A stretch of 64,000 bases of DNA from NCBI GenBank assembly GCA_030527325.1, contig JAUNBA010000002.1, positions 62,001-126,000 on the forward strand, in the 5' to 3' direction. Shown here piece after piece: positions 26,059 to 34,198 of the stretch (positions are counted from its first letter, which is position 1; the number at the start of each line of letters is the position of its first letter). This stretch comes from Slackia sp. (GTDB lineage: Bacteria > Actinomycetota > Coriobacteriia > Coriobacteriales > Eggerthellaceae). Below the pieces are notes generated by a model. It was not told the DNA's origin and did not search any database. It saw only the letters and a list, made by a program, of their open reading frames with translations. The position numbers were made by a program, and so were the translations under genes.

Positions 26059-26095
26059 ACGCGCTTTGCGCGCAAGGGCACGCCGCCTTCTATCG

Positions 26096-26123
26096 TTGCA
26101 AAGCGCCACAGTACGTGTAATAT
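26096..26123 (+). promoter_or_regulatory. Probable promoter of the permease-amidohydrolase operon
   Basis: TTGCAA at 26096-26101, a 16-base spacer, TAATAT at 26118-26123, preceded by TGTG that may act as an extended -10. The predicted start, near 26130, falls in the palindrome that follows. Confidence 0.55.
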
Positions 26124-26127
26124 GCTT

Positions 26128-26156
26128 CGTTGTATTCATCAATGATGAATACAACG
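26128..26156. promoter_or_regulatory. 29-bp perfect palindromic operator candidate
   Basis: Arms CGTTGTATTCATC and GATGAATACAACG are exact inverted repeats of 13 bases around the spacer AAT. It overlaps the expected transcription start and ends 28 bases before the permease ATG. There is no U tract, so it is not a terminator. Its AT content contrasts with its surroundings. The position fits a repressor site for a dimeric regulator. Confidence 0.65.
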
Positions 26157-26184
26157 CAGTCAAACGCACGAACAAGGAAACCGC

Positions 26185-27321
26185 ATGGACAAAAAACTCA
26201 CCGTCTGGCAGGCGGCCTGCATCATCACGGGCTACGGCGTGGGAAGCGGCATCATGACGCTTCCCTATCTGGCCAACAGAGCGGGTCTCGGATGGAGCGC
26301 CCTCATCTTGATCGCCGCCTTCTTCTTCAGCTATTGCATGCATATGATGCTTGCCGAACTCGCCTTGGGCGGCGGCAAAGGAACCCAGATTATCGCGATA
26401 TTCAAGAAGTATCTCTTCAACGGCCCGTACGGACGCGTGTTCGTCGGGATCCTTTTCGCGCTTACCGTATTGGTGCTCACCACGAACCTGGCCGCCTATA
26501 TCGCGGGAGGCGCCGAAATCCTCGCCGCGGCAGGCATTCCGACGCCCCTTGCCCAGCTGGCGTTCTACGCCGTGGCGGCGGGCGCCGTCTTCTTCGGTCT
26601 GAAAGCCATCGGCATCAGCGAATCCGCCTCGATCATCGGCATCATCTCCATCATCGCCGTTCTGGCGGGCGCGTCGCTGTTCCATATGGACAACCCCTTC
26701 GTGTTCTCGACCGGGGAGCCCAACGAGCTCTTGGCGTTCTTCGGCATGGCGATGTTCGCCTTCGTCGCGTTTTTCAGCGTTCCGCAAGCCGTCGAGGGCC
26801 TCGACCACGACCGTGCGAAAATCCGCAAGGCCATTCTGCTCGGCCTCGGCATGAACACGGTCTTCATCGCCGTGATCGTCGTGTGCGCGACCGGCTCTTC
26901 GACGCATTTGACCGAACTCGGCATGATCGGCTGGTCCGAAGGCATCGGCGCATGGGCCCAGGTGCTCGGCTCGGTCTTCACCATTCTGGCCATGCTTACC
27001 ACATATTGGTCCATCTCGCTGGCGCTCGGGGATATCATCGAAGGGCAGACGCATTTCGACCGCCGCATCTGCTGGCTGTGCGCAACGCTGCCTTCGCTGC
27101 TGCTCGTCATGTTCAACCTGGGAGGATTCCTCGAAATCATGCGCATGGCAGGCGGGCTGATCGCCATCATGATCGCGGTGCTCGTCGTGCCGGCGTTTCG
27201 CCGCTGCCGCAAGGAATGCGGCCCGCAGCTTTTGCCCGCGGCATTGGCGAGCACGCCCATGCAGGTCGCGGTGCTCGTCGCATTCCTCGTCATGGCGGCG
27301 GGCAGCATGGTGAGCATCTAA
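26185..27321 (+). CDS. Amino-acid permease, AAAP/APC-like family
   Basis: 378 residues, almost entirely hydrophobic, with about 11 helices. The N-terminus KKLTVWQAACIITGYGVGSG is the discontinuous first helix of APC-fold amino-acid transporters (GYGVGSGIMTLPY holds the unwound substrate site). FVAFFSVPQAVEGLDHDRAKI matches the helix 6-7 region. The ATG at 26185 has AAGGAAACCGC upstream. The substrate is unknown. The next gene, 79 bases on, is a secreted-type-free cytoplasmic amidohydrolase, so the transported molecule may be what that enzyme hydrolyses, or its product. Confidence 0.82.
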   Translation: MDKKLTVWQAACIITGYGVGSGIMTLPYLANRAGLGWSALILIAAFFFSYCMHMMLAELALGGGKGTQIIAIFKKYLFNGPYGRVFVGILFALTVLVLTTNLAAYIAGGAEILAAAGIPTPLAQLAFYAVAAGAVFFGLKAIGISESASIIGIISIIAVLAGASLFHMDNPFVFSTGEPNELLAFFGMAMFAFVAFFSVPQAVEGLDHDRAKIRKAILLGLGMNTVFIAVIVVCATGSSTHLTELGMIGWSEGIGAWAQVLGSVFTILAMLTTYWSISLALGDIIEGQTHFDRRICWLCATLPSLLLVMFNLGGFLEIMRMAGGLIAIMIAVLVVPAFRRCRKECGPQLLPAALASTPMQVAVLVAFLVMAAGSMVSI

Positions 27322-27400
27322 ACGTCTCGCGCGCAACGCGGGCCGCATGACGGCGCCGCGGCTTACGGCCCCTGCATGACCCGACAGATCGGAGGACTCG

Positions 27401-28954
27401 ATGAAAACGACGTTCGTCAACGCGCACTTCCACACCATGCGCGACGAAGGAGACGTCAAGGAATCCATGACGGTGAACGACGGCGTCATCGTGGGATTCG
27501 ACCGCGCGGCAAACGGTCGCACGGTCGATCTCGGCGGGGCGCACGTCTATCCGGCCATGACCGATGCCCATCTGCACATGCTCGACGCCATCGCGCTCGA
27601 CGGCGTGGGCATCGAGATCTGCCGCATCACCGACGAGGGCGTCGAGCCGCGCACCCTGGACGGCGTCGAGCGCATGATACGTGCACACGCCGCGCGGCAT
27701 AAAGGGCCGCTTATGGTGTTCACCAACTACATCTCGGCCGTCATGGACGTCAAACGCCTTCCGACGCGCTTCGAACTCGACGAATGGACGGGCGGGGCGG
27801 CCGCATGGGTCCTCAATATAGACGGCCACTCGAGCTCATGCTCGAGCGCCCTGCTCGAGCGCGCGGCACTGCCCGATGCTCCCGAAGACGGCATTCTCGC
27901 AGGTCCTTCCCACGATGCCAACCTCGGCGTCTTCACGGGGCTTATGGCGTCGTGCATCACCCCGTCCATCCTGGCGCGCGGCATCGCCCATTTCTGCAAC
28001 GAATGCGCCCGCTACGGCATCGCGACGGTATGCGCCCTGGAAGGCACCGACGACAGCGAACGCGACCGCAGCACCGAGATGATCGCCGCGCTCGCCCAAC
28101 GCTTCCCCATCGACGTGCGTCTGTTTCCGCAATACATGGACCGCACCAAGCTCGCATCCGTCGATGCGCGCATGAAAACGCCGCGCGTGGGCGGGTGCAT
28201 GAAATGGGAGCTCGACGGATCCGTAGGGTCGCGCACGGCCGCGTTTCGCGATCCGTATCGCGACGGAAGCACGGGCGAGCTTTACTTCTCCGACGATGAG
28301 CTGCGCGCGGCCGTCGCGGCGTTCGCGCAGGAAGGGCGCCTCGTTTCGGCCCATGCGATCGGAGAGCGAGCCATCGATCAATTGCTCTCCATCTACGAAA
28401 ACGTGCCGGGGCGCCACCGCATCGACCACTGCGAGTTTCCCGCGCCCGATGCGCTCGAGCGCATCTACGCGCTTTCGCCGTTCGTCACCGTGCAGCCCGG
28501 CTACGCCTGGATCGATAAGCGCTATCTGCACGGATACGAGACGTTTTTGAGCGCAGAGCAAATCGCGCGCCAGATACCGCTGCGCGATATGGCGCGCCGC
28601 GGCGTCGTGCTGTGCGGCTCGTCCGACGCGCCGGTGCAGTCGGTCGATCCGTTTCTGCAGATGCGCGGCATGCGCGACTTCTACCTGCCCGAGCAATCCC
28701 TGACGGCATACGAAGCGCTGCGCACCTACACCGTCAACGGCGGCATCATGCTCGGCGAAACCAAGGGACTGCTCGAAGAGGGCTACGAGGCGAGCTTTTT
28801 CACGACGGAGCGCGACCTTTTGACCATGGCCCCCGAAGAGCTTGCGGGCATGCACGCCGACGCGCTCTATCTGCGCGGCAAGGCCTACCGCGCCCTGCCT
28901 GACGGCATAGCGGCCCTGGTGCGGCTCGCCTGCTCGAAAAAACGGTCCATCTAA
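27401..28954 (+). CDS. Metal-dependent amidohydrolase, YtcJ-like (Amidohydro_3)
   Basis: 517 residues, TIM-barrel hydrolase. Metal ligands are visible: HxH in MTDAHLHM, Lys in MKWELDGSVGSRTAA, His in VSAHAIGERA, His in RIDHCEF and Asp in LCGSSDAPVQS. A composite beta domain is formed by both ends. No signal peptide. The ATG follows GGAGGACTCG. Members of this family deaminate or hydrolyse cyclic imines, amides and N-formyl compounds, and most have no proven substrate. Co-transcribed with the permease and convergent with an AraC-type regulator, suggesting a small uptake-and-cleavage pathway. Confidence 0.88.
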   Translation: MKTTFVNAHFHTMRDEGDVKESMTVNDGVIVGFDRAANGRTVDLGGAHVYPAMTDAHLHMLDAIALDGVGIEICRITDEGVEPRTLDGVERMIRAHAARHKGPLMVFTNYISAVMDVKRLPTRFELDEWTGGAAAWVLNIDGHSSSCSSALLERAALPDAPEDGILAGPSHDANLGVFTGLMASCITPSILARGIAHFCNECARYGIATVCALEGTDDSERDRSTEMIAALAQRFPIDVRLFPQYMDRTKLASVDARMKTPRVGGCMKWELDGSVGSRTAAFRDPYRDGSTGELYFSDDELRAAVAAFAQEGRLVSAHAIGERAIDQLLSIYENVPGRHRIDHCEFPAPDALERIYALSPFVTVQPGYAWIDKRYLHGYETFLSAEQIARQIPLRDMARRGVVLCGSSDAPVQSVDPFLQMRGMRDFYLPEQSLTAYEALRTYTVNGGIMLGETKGLLEEGYEASFFTTERDLLTMAPEELAGMHADALYLRGKAYRALPDGIAALVRLACSKKRSI

Positions 28955-28956
28955 GC

Positions 28957-28997
28957 AAGGCGCGCCGCGGCGAACATGGCCGGCGGCGCGCCTTCTC
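28957..28997. terminator. Terminator between amidohydrolase and AraC-type gene
   Basis: A perfect 12-bp stem, AAGGCGCGCCGC / GCGGCGCGCCTT, starting three bases after the amidohydrolase stop. Only CTC follows on the plus strand, so efficiency is uncertain; it may serve both convergent genes. Confidence 0.6.
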
Positions 28998-29014
28998 GAT
29001 TCAGTGGGACGACG

Positions 29015-30208
29015 TCAGCGACACCATTCGAGCGCCTGCTCGTCTTGGTATTTACGCGGCGTAAGCCCCGTGGCCCGCTTGAACACGCGCGAGAAATGGG
29101 AGGAATCGAAAAAGCCGAGCGCGAGCGCCACCTCGGTTACCGTCAGGCCCGATTTCAGCATGACCTTCGACTCGGACACTTTGTGCTGCATGATGTACTG
29201 TTGAATCGTCGTGCCCGTTTCCGCTTTGAACTTCTTCTGTATGGCCGACGTGCTCAGGTGAAACGCATCGGCGATCTCCTGGGCGCGCAACGCCCGGTTC
29301 GCGTTCAGCCCGATGTACTGGATGATGCCCGACACAAGGCGTGAATACCCCTTCGACTTGCTCTTGCCCACTTCCGAGGTGTAGTAGACGATGGCCGCCT
29401 CGCGTATTTTGAGCACATCCTGAAACGCATTGCTCTCCTCCGTCTTGCGCACGAAAGAATTGCGGGCGAAGTAGGCCTCGATGATATCGGCACCCGCATC
29501 GATCGCCGTCTTCGCAAGCTTTTCGAACACGATGATCGAGTAATCCTTCTCGGAACGCAGAAGATCGCCCGAAACCGGCGGGATCACCGCATTGCTCAGT
29601 TCGTAGAGCATCTTCTTCAAATCCTCGGTGCGGCCCGCCTTGACGTACTGCAGGATCTCGCTTTCGTAATAGAACAGATACACGTTCGGATTGAAATCAT
29701 GCGCCGCATACGCCGCCATGCGCTCCTCAGCAAGCTCGACACGGAACCTGCGCACATACGCGTACAGCTCCTCCTGCAACGGATCGATCGCATCGCCCGT
29801 CAGGCAGAAATGGATATGGATCACAATATCGCGCACGTCGCCGAGCGCATACAGCGGCAAAGCGCGCAGGTATTCGTACAGCGTCGTCCACTCGCCGCGC
29901 GGCACGCCCTGATCGGCGAATTTGCGCTCGAGCAGCGGACGGTCGACAGGACTGCAACGAAACGGCCCGAACAACGCGACCGAGCCGTCGAGTCCGTACA
30001 TCAAGAACAACTCGTTGAATTTGCCGGCGATGATGCCGAACGTCCCTTGGCGGATGGAAATGCCTTCGGCAAGCGCCTTCAAGCTGTATTCGGGCAGATG
30101 CGTGCTCGACGACTTGAACACCTCCACCCGTTCGAATGTGGAATCGAACACCTGAACGGGCACGCCCGAGAGCACATGAATCGACTTCAAAACCTTCAAT
30201 GCATCCAT
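29015..30208 (-). CDS. AraC-family transcriptional regulator with N-terminal sensor region
   Basis: About 397 residues. The last 100 are the double helix-turn-helix: NRALRAQEIADAFHLSTSAI and VTEVALALGFFDSSHFSRVF, then KRATGLTPRKY. The N-terminal 290 residues start with LKVLKSIHVLSGVPVQVFDS and resemble the cytoplasmic sensory part found in PocR/YSIRK-like AraC proteins; the ligand is unknown. Two starts are possible. I prefer the ATG at 30208, which has GAGGTGA seven bases upstream, over the one at 30223. Convergent with the permease-amidohydrolase operon, a possible target. Confidence 0.88.
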   Translation of the reverse strand: MDALKVLKSIHVLSGVPVQVFDSTFERVEVFKSSSTHLPEYSLKALAEGISIRQGTFGIIAGKFNELFLMYGLDGSVALFGPFRCSPVDRPLLERKFADQGVPRGEWTTLYEYLRALPLYALGDVRDIVIHIHFCLTGDAIDPLQEELYAYVRRFRVELAEERMAAYAAHDFNPNVYLFYYESEILQYVKAGRTEDLKKMLYELSNAVIPPVSGDLLRSEKDYSIIVFEKLAKTAIDAGADIIEAYFARNSFVRKTEESNAFQDVLKIREAAIVYYTSEVGKSKSKGYSRLVSGIIQYIGLNANRALRAQEIADAFHLSTSAIQKKFKAETGTTIQQYIMQHKVSESKVMLKSGLTVTEVALALGFFDSSHFSRVFKRATGLTPRKYQDEQALEWCR

Positions 30209-30344
30209 GCGGTCACCTCGCATCCTTCCTCCGACCCGTGAATCATAGGCACTTATGCGGCAAAACTCCTGTTGAATCGGCGTTCATCCCATAAGCTCTT
30301 AAATCATACAAAAACACAAGGAATTAAACGGGCGCGCGGGCGCG

Positions 30345-30378
30345 AAAAAAGCCCGCCGCGTACAAAAACGCGACGGGC
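30345..30378 (-). terminator. Terminator of cysE
   Basis: Minus strand: GCCCGTCGCG and CGCGGCGGGC pair with one G-U, followed by TTTTTTC. It lies about 40 bases after the cysE stop. Confidence 0.85.
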
Positions 30379-30415
30379 CCGTGGATGCCAAGGCTCAGTG
30401 GACCGCAAACGAGCG

Positions 30416-31330
30416 TTACAGTTCCCAGCTCGCGGGGTTGCGACGGGGCTGACGCACATTGATCTCGACGCCTTTCACGCTGACGCGCGAATTGGCGGGA
30501 ATGGACTCGGTGACGAACGCGCCGCCCGCGATGACCGTTCCTTTGCCGATAACCGTTTCGCCGCCGAGCACGCTGGCGTTGGAATAGATGGTGACGTCGT
30601 CTTCGATGGTGGGATGGCGCTTGACGCCCGCCAGCTGCTGACCCGCGCGCGTGGAAAGCGCGCCGAGCGTGACGCCCTGGTAGATCTTCACATGATCGCC
30701 GATCGACGTGGTCTCGCCGATGACCACGCCCGTCGCGTGATCGATGAAGAAGTACTCGCCTATCGTGGCGCCGGCATTGATATCGACTCCGGTGCGTCCG
30801 TGGGCATACTCGGTCATGATGCGGGGAATGAGCGGGACCTGCTGCACGTACAGCTCATGCGCGATACGGTAGACGAACACGGCGAAAAACCCCGGATACG
30901 AGAAGATGATCTCCTCTTTGCTCTGCGCCGCCGGGTCGCCGTCGAACGCGGCCTGCACGTCTTTGAGCAGCGTTTTGTGCAACGCAGGAAGTTTCGAGAC
31001 GAACGTGGTGCATATCGCGTCGACGCGCGCTTCGATATCGTCCGCGTCGCAGGCGGACGCATCGCGGAACAGCAACGCCTCGCGCAGCTGGCGACGCAGG
31101 CAATCCTCAACGCGTATCAAGGTTTCGCCGATGAAATAGCGGGGGTCGGAACCCGTCGGCGTCTCGTCGCCGAAATACCGGGGGAACATCAGGTGGCGCA
31201 AATCGGCGAGAATGCCGATGATCGCATCCCTGCTGGGGAAATGGCGGTCGGGATCGGTAAAGAAAATCTCGGGCGAAGCGTAATTGTCCGCAATGCCCTC
31301 GACGATGGCGTCGAAATCGTTCCTAAGCAT
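30416..31330 (-). CDS. cysE: Serine O-acetyltransferase
   Basis: Makes O-acetylserine from serine and acetyl-CoA, the first step of cysteine synthesis. 304 residues, the longer form found in many anaerobes. The N-terminal helical domain is followed by hexapeptide repeats. HGRTGVDINAGATIGEYFFI has the catalytic Asp-His region, then IDHATGVVIGETTSIGDHVK, YQGVTLGA, HPTIEDDVTIYSNASVLGGE and the C-terminal tail. The ATG at 31330 follows AAAGAGGG. It ends a leftward gene run and has its own terminator. O-acetylserine sulfhydrylase is not in the window. Confidence 0.94.
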   Translation of the reverse strand: MLRNDFDAIVEGIADNYASPEIFFTDPDRHFPSRDAIIGILADLRHLMFPRYFGDETPTGSDPRYFIGETLIRVEDCLRRQLREALLFRDASACDADDIEARVDAICTTFVSKLPALHKTLLKDVQAAFDGDPAAQSKEEIIFSYPGFFAVFVYRIAHELYVQQVPLIPRIMTEYAHGRTGVDINAGATIGEYFFIDHATGVVIGETTSIGDHVKIYQGVTLGALSTRAGQQLAGVKRHPTIEDDVTIYSNASVLGGETVIGKGTVIAGGAFVTESIPANSRVSVKGVEINVRQPRRNPASWEL

Positions 31331-31471
31331 ACATGCCCTCTTTCGGCCGAGGCCGAAGCATCCTTCGCTTCGGCGGTTCATATGCGGCCTATCCTATCAG
31401 CATCCGCAGCGCCGAGGCCGCGAAAATCCCGCGTACGTCCCCGATGCGGCGTGCATGGAATCCCCTCGACG

Positions 31472-32272
31472 CTACGCGCCCGAAAAACCCAAAAGATCGC
31501 GGCTCGTGCGAGCGATGACGCGCCCGAGCGAAGCGGCGTCGCAGCCGCGCGATTCCGCAATCGTCGCAAGCGAAGCGTCCGCGACGGCATGCCATGCCTC
31601 CCACGAGAAATCGCCGCCGGCATGCGACGGCATATCGCTTTCGAGCAGCAAGCGATCGACGGGAATGGCGCGCACATAGGCGCGGCCGCGCTTTGTGGCG
31701 AGCATGCGCGGCCCGACCGAGAAGTAAAACCCGGCGCGCACGGCCCGATGCAACTCGTCGGACGTCCCGTTGAACGAATGGATGACCAAACGCCGCCCCG
31801 CCGCCGAAGCGGGCGTCCGCTCATCGGCGCCCTCGCAAGCCCCTGCGGCCGCGAACGCCGCCACGACCTCGTCGCAAGCGCGCACCGCATGGATGGAAAC
31901 GATGCCGTGCGCGAACGAAGCGTCGCCGCGCATGCAGGCGCGCACCGCGCGCGAGAACCCTTCGCGCTGGCGTGCGGCGCTCTCAAGCCGGCGTGCCGAG
32001 AAATCAAGGCCGATTTCCCCGATGAAGGCGCATTCGCAAGCGAACGCCTCGAAGGACGCGGCCTGCTCTTCGAAATCGGCGTCGGCCGCCCTCCACGGAT
32101 GCAGGCCCAAAGCGACGCGTGCGCGATCGCATCCCATAAACGACGATACGGCAAGACGCCAGCGTTCCGGATCGAGCGTCGCCGTGCATGCACCCTCGTC
32201 GGGACCGAGACGGCGCGCGGCCGCGGGCCCGTCGAATGCGAAATCGAGGTGACAGTGCATGTCGTACAGCAA
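31472..32272 (-). CDS. TatD-family metal-dependent hydrolase/deoxyribonuclease
   Basis: About 266 residues. TatD signatures: DMHCHLDF (HxH metal site) at the N-terminus, GLHPW, GEIGLDFS (Glu ligand), VIHSFNGTSDE and LLLESDMP (Asp ligand). An alanine-rich insertion near residue 140 (AAAGACEGADERTPASAAGR) is longer than usual. The start is a TTG at 32272 right after GGGAGGGGC; a CTG directly next to it is also possible. It begins nine bases after the preceding gene stops, so both are in one transcript. Confidence 0.85.
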   Translation of the reverse strand: MLYDMHCHLDFAFDGPAAARRLGPDEGACTATLDPERWRLAVSSFMGCDRARVALGLHPWRAADADFEEQAASFEAFACECAFIGEIGLDFSARRLESAARQREGFSRAVRACMRGDASFAHGIVSIHAVRACDEVVAAFAAAGACEGADERTPASAAGRRLVIHSFNGTSDELHRAVRAGFYFSVGPRMLATKRGRAYVRAIPVDRLLLESDMPSHAGGDFSWEAWHAVADASLATIAESRGCDAASLGRVIARTSRDLLGFSGA

Positions 32273-32281
32273 AGCCCCTCC

Positions 32282-33352
32282 CTACCACGCAGCAAACGCC
32301 GGATTCGACAGCATCGTGCGCGAAGAGGGCGCCGTGACGTCCGCCCCTTGCCCCGCCGCGGCAGCCGACGGCGACTCTCCCGAAGCGTCGTGCGGCGCGG
32401 CGCCTTGCGGGAAATCCTGCGTTCCTCCCTGGGATGCATCCCCTTGACCTTGCGAAGCATCCGACCCGCCCGAAGCCCCGTCGGGCGAAGACGGCGGAGT
32501 CTGCGAAGGAGCGGACGGCTCGGAAGGCGCGGGCTTATCGTCGGGCGCAGGATCGGAAGGACCCTGCGCCGACGTCTCGCCCGACGACGAACCCTCCTGT
32601 GCTGATTCGTCAGAAGGAGCCGACGGATCCGAAGCGTCGCCAGGCGTTCGAGACGGCGCGGAATCGGGCACTGGGGCGGAATCGCGATCGGCGGCGGGCG
32701 TCTCATGCGACGCGTAGAAAACGGAATCGGGCTTGACGCCGAAGCCCTGGCCCGCCGTCACCGCCTCGATCACGCACGCGGTCAGCGCGATGGCCGCCAA
32801 GGCGGATACCGCCGCCACGATCACGGCATTACGCTGGATCCGAGCCTTACGGGCACGAGCCGCGCGCGAACGGGCGAGCGCCTCGTCGGCATACACCTGA
32901 GAACGCGGACTGCGCACAGGACGCGAATCGACGCCCGTCGCAGCGACATCCGCGCGAAGGCCCATGGCAACCGTCTCTTCCAAACGATGCATCGGCATCG
33001 TCGGCTCAGGCGCCGTCTTCGCCGCATCGGAAACGGGAGGCTTTTCGCAATCGGTCGATCGGGGGTGCGCGGCGCGGCGCGCGAAGACCGTGCGGTCGGG
33101 CGCCATGTCCTTGAGCTTTTCAGCCGACGCCGAAAGGAATTTCTTATAAACCTGCGAAGCGACGGCCGACACGATAGAGCCGACCGCGACGCCTATGACC
33201 GACCCCGCGATACCGATGCGCGACGCCAAAAGCATCGAGGTCACGGCGGCGAGCGCGCCGGCAATCAGCTGCGCCACGGATATGTCGTCGAACAGGCTGC
33301 GCCAAAACGACGCCGAGCGCGCATCGCCCGGATTTGTGCTCTTCTCTTCCAT
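32282..33352 (-). CDS. Hypothetical membrane protein with Ser/Pro/Asp-rich extracellular tail
   Basis: About 356 residues. Residues 25-70 hold one or two hydrophobic helices (SVAQLIAGALAAVTSMLLAS and a Gly/Val/Ser-rich stretch). A charged cytoplasmic segment with an Arg-rich patch (RSRAARARKARIQRNA) follows, then a third helix near 180-200. The remaining 150 residues are low-complexity Ser, Pro, Asp, Gly and Gln, likely an unstructured stalk outside the cell. No family is recognised. The ATG at 33352 has GGAAGGTGG upstream. Sits between an alarmone synthetase and tatD. Confidence 0.75.
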   Translation of the reverse strand: MEEKSTNPGDARSASFWRSLFDDISVAQLIAGALAAVTSMLLASRIGIAGSVIGVAVGSIVSAVASQVYKKFLSASAEKLKDMAPDRTVFARRAAHPRSTDCEKPPVSDAAKTAPEPTMPMHRLEETVAMGLRADVAATGVDSRPVRSPRSQVYADEALARSRAARARKARIQRNAVIVAAVSALAAIALTACVIEAVTAGQGFGVKPDSVFYASHETPAADRDSAPVPDSAPSRTPGDASDPSAPSDESAQEGSSSGETSAQGPSDPAPDDKPAPSEPSAPSQTPPSSPDGASGGSDASQGQGDASQGGTQDFPQGAAPHDASGESPSAAAAGQGADVTAPSSRTMLSNPAFAAW

Positions 33353-33442
33353 ACGAACCACCTTCCGCGTTCGACCATACGCGCCGCGGACGCAGGCGAC
33401 AGCGCGAACGGGCGGCTTTCACCGAAACGCCACCGGCGCGCG

Positions 33443-34114
33443 TCACCGCCCGCCGTCGAGCGCGTACGCGAGAATTTGCATGCGGCGCTCCACATCCTCG
33501 ATGATGCGGCTGCAATCGCGCAGCTCGTCGAACGAATCGATGCCCTGCACCCGATCGACCGCCTTGTATTTCAGGCCGTGTTCGAGGCTGGCCCAGAAAT
33601 CCATCGCTATCGTGCGGAATTGCACTTCGACGGGTACGAGCTCTTTTTTGTCCATGAAATACACCGGCATGCGCACGATGGCGTGGAGGCTGCGATAGCC
33701 GTTCGGCTTCGGATGGGCGATGTAGTCTTTCACCTCGACGATTTCCAAATCGTCCTGGCGCTGCAAAAGCTCCAAAAGACCGTAGACGTCCTGTATGTAG
33801 GAGCAGATGACGCGCACGCCGGCCACGTCGGTCAAATAGCGCTCCATGTTCGCGAGCGTCGGTTCGTAGCCGCGCCGCTCGAGCTTCTCGACGATGCTCG
33901 ACGGAGTTTTCACCCGCGATTCTATATGGTGGATCGGATTGCGGTCTTTTTTCAGGCTCAAATCCTTGTCGAGGACTTCGAAGCGGACCTCCATCTGCCG
34001 CATGACCGCTTGGTATTTCTGCAGCGTCTCGCGCAAAAGCAGCTCGCCGCACGCGCGCTCATCGGCCGCGGTTTTCGCCACGGACCGGGTATGTTCGATG
34101 GCATCTTTACCCAT
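33443..34114 (-). CDS. relQ: Small alarmone synthetase (RelQ/YjbM-like GTP pyrophosphokinase)
   Basis: Makes (p)ppGpp from ATP and GTP/GDP. About 223 residues, only the synthetase domain: RVKTPSSIVEKLERRGYEP, VAGVRVICSYIQDVYGL, HPKPNGYRSLHAIV (catalytic region with the G-loop) and VEVQFRTIAMDFWASLEHG with the catalytic Glu. No HD hydrolase, TGS or ACT domain, so a long RelA/SpoT must remove the product. The ATG at 34114 has AAAAGGGG upstream. Regulation would be transcriptional or by ligand binding to a tetramer, as known for RelQ. Confidence 0.93.
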   Translation of the reverse strand: MGKDAIEHTRSVAKTAADERACGELLLRETLQKYQAVMRQMEVRFEVLDKDLSLKKDRNPIHHIESRVKTPSSIVEKLERRGYEPTLANMERYLTDVAGVRVICSYIQDVYGLLELLQRQDDLEIVEVKDYIAHPKPNGYRSLHAIVRMPVYFMDKKELVPVEVQFRTIAMDFWASLEHGLKYKAVDRVQGIDSFDELRDCSRIIEDVERRMQILAYALDGGR

Positions 34115-34154
34115 GGATGCGCCCCTTTTCGAATCGAAGCGGATACGTCGCATA

Positions 34155-34186
34155 CCGCATCGGCGCGCCGAAAGGCGCCGATGCGG
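34155..34186. other. Intercistronic hairpin between ygiQ and relQ
   Basis: A perfect 11-bp stem, CCGCATCGGCG / CGCCGATGCGG, without a U tract on either side. It could lower read-through, or protect the mRNA 3' end, between two genes of a run. Confidence 0.45.
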
Positions 34187-34198
34187 ACGGATGCGCGC

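Noticed and set aside
32573..32900. Long plus-strand frame through the Ser/Pro-rich stalk gene as a separate gene
   Set aside because: Low-complexity GC-rich repeats leave several frames open; only the minus-strand frame has a ribosome site and membrane helices.
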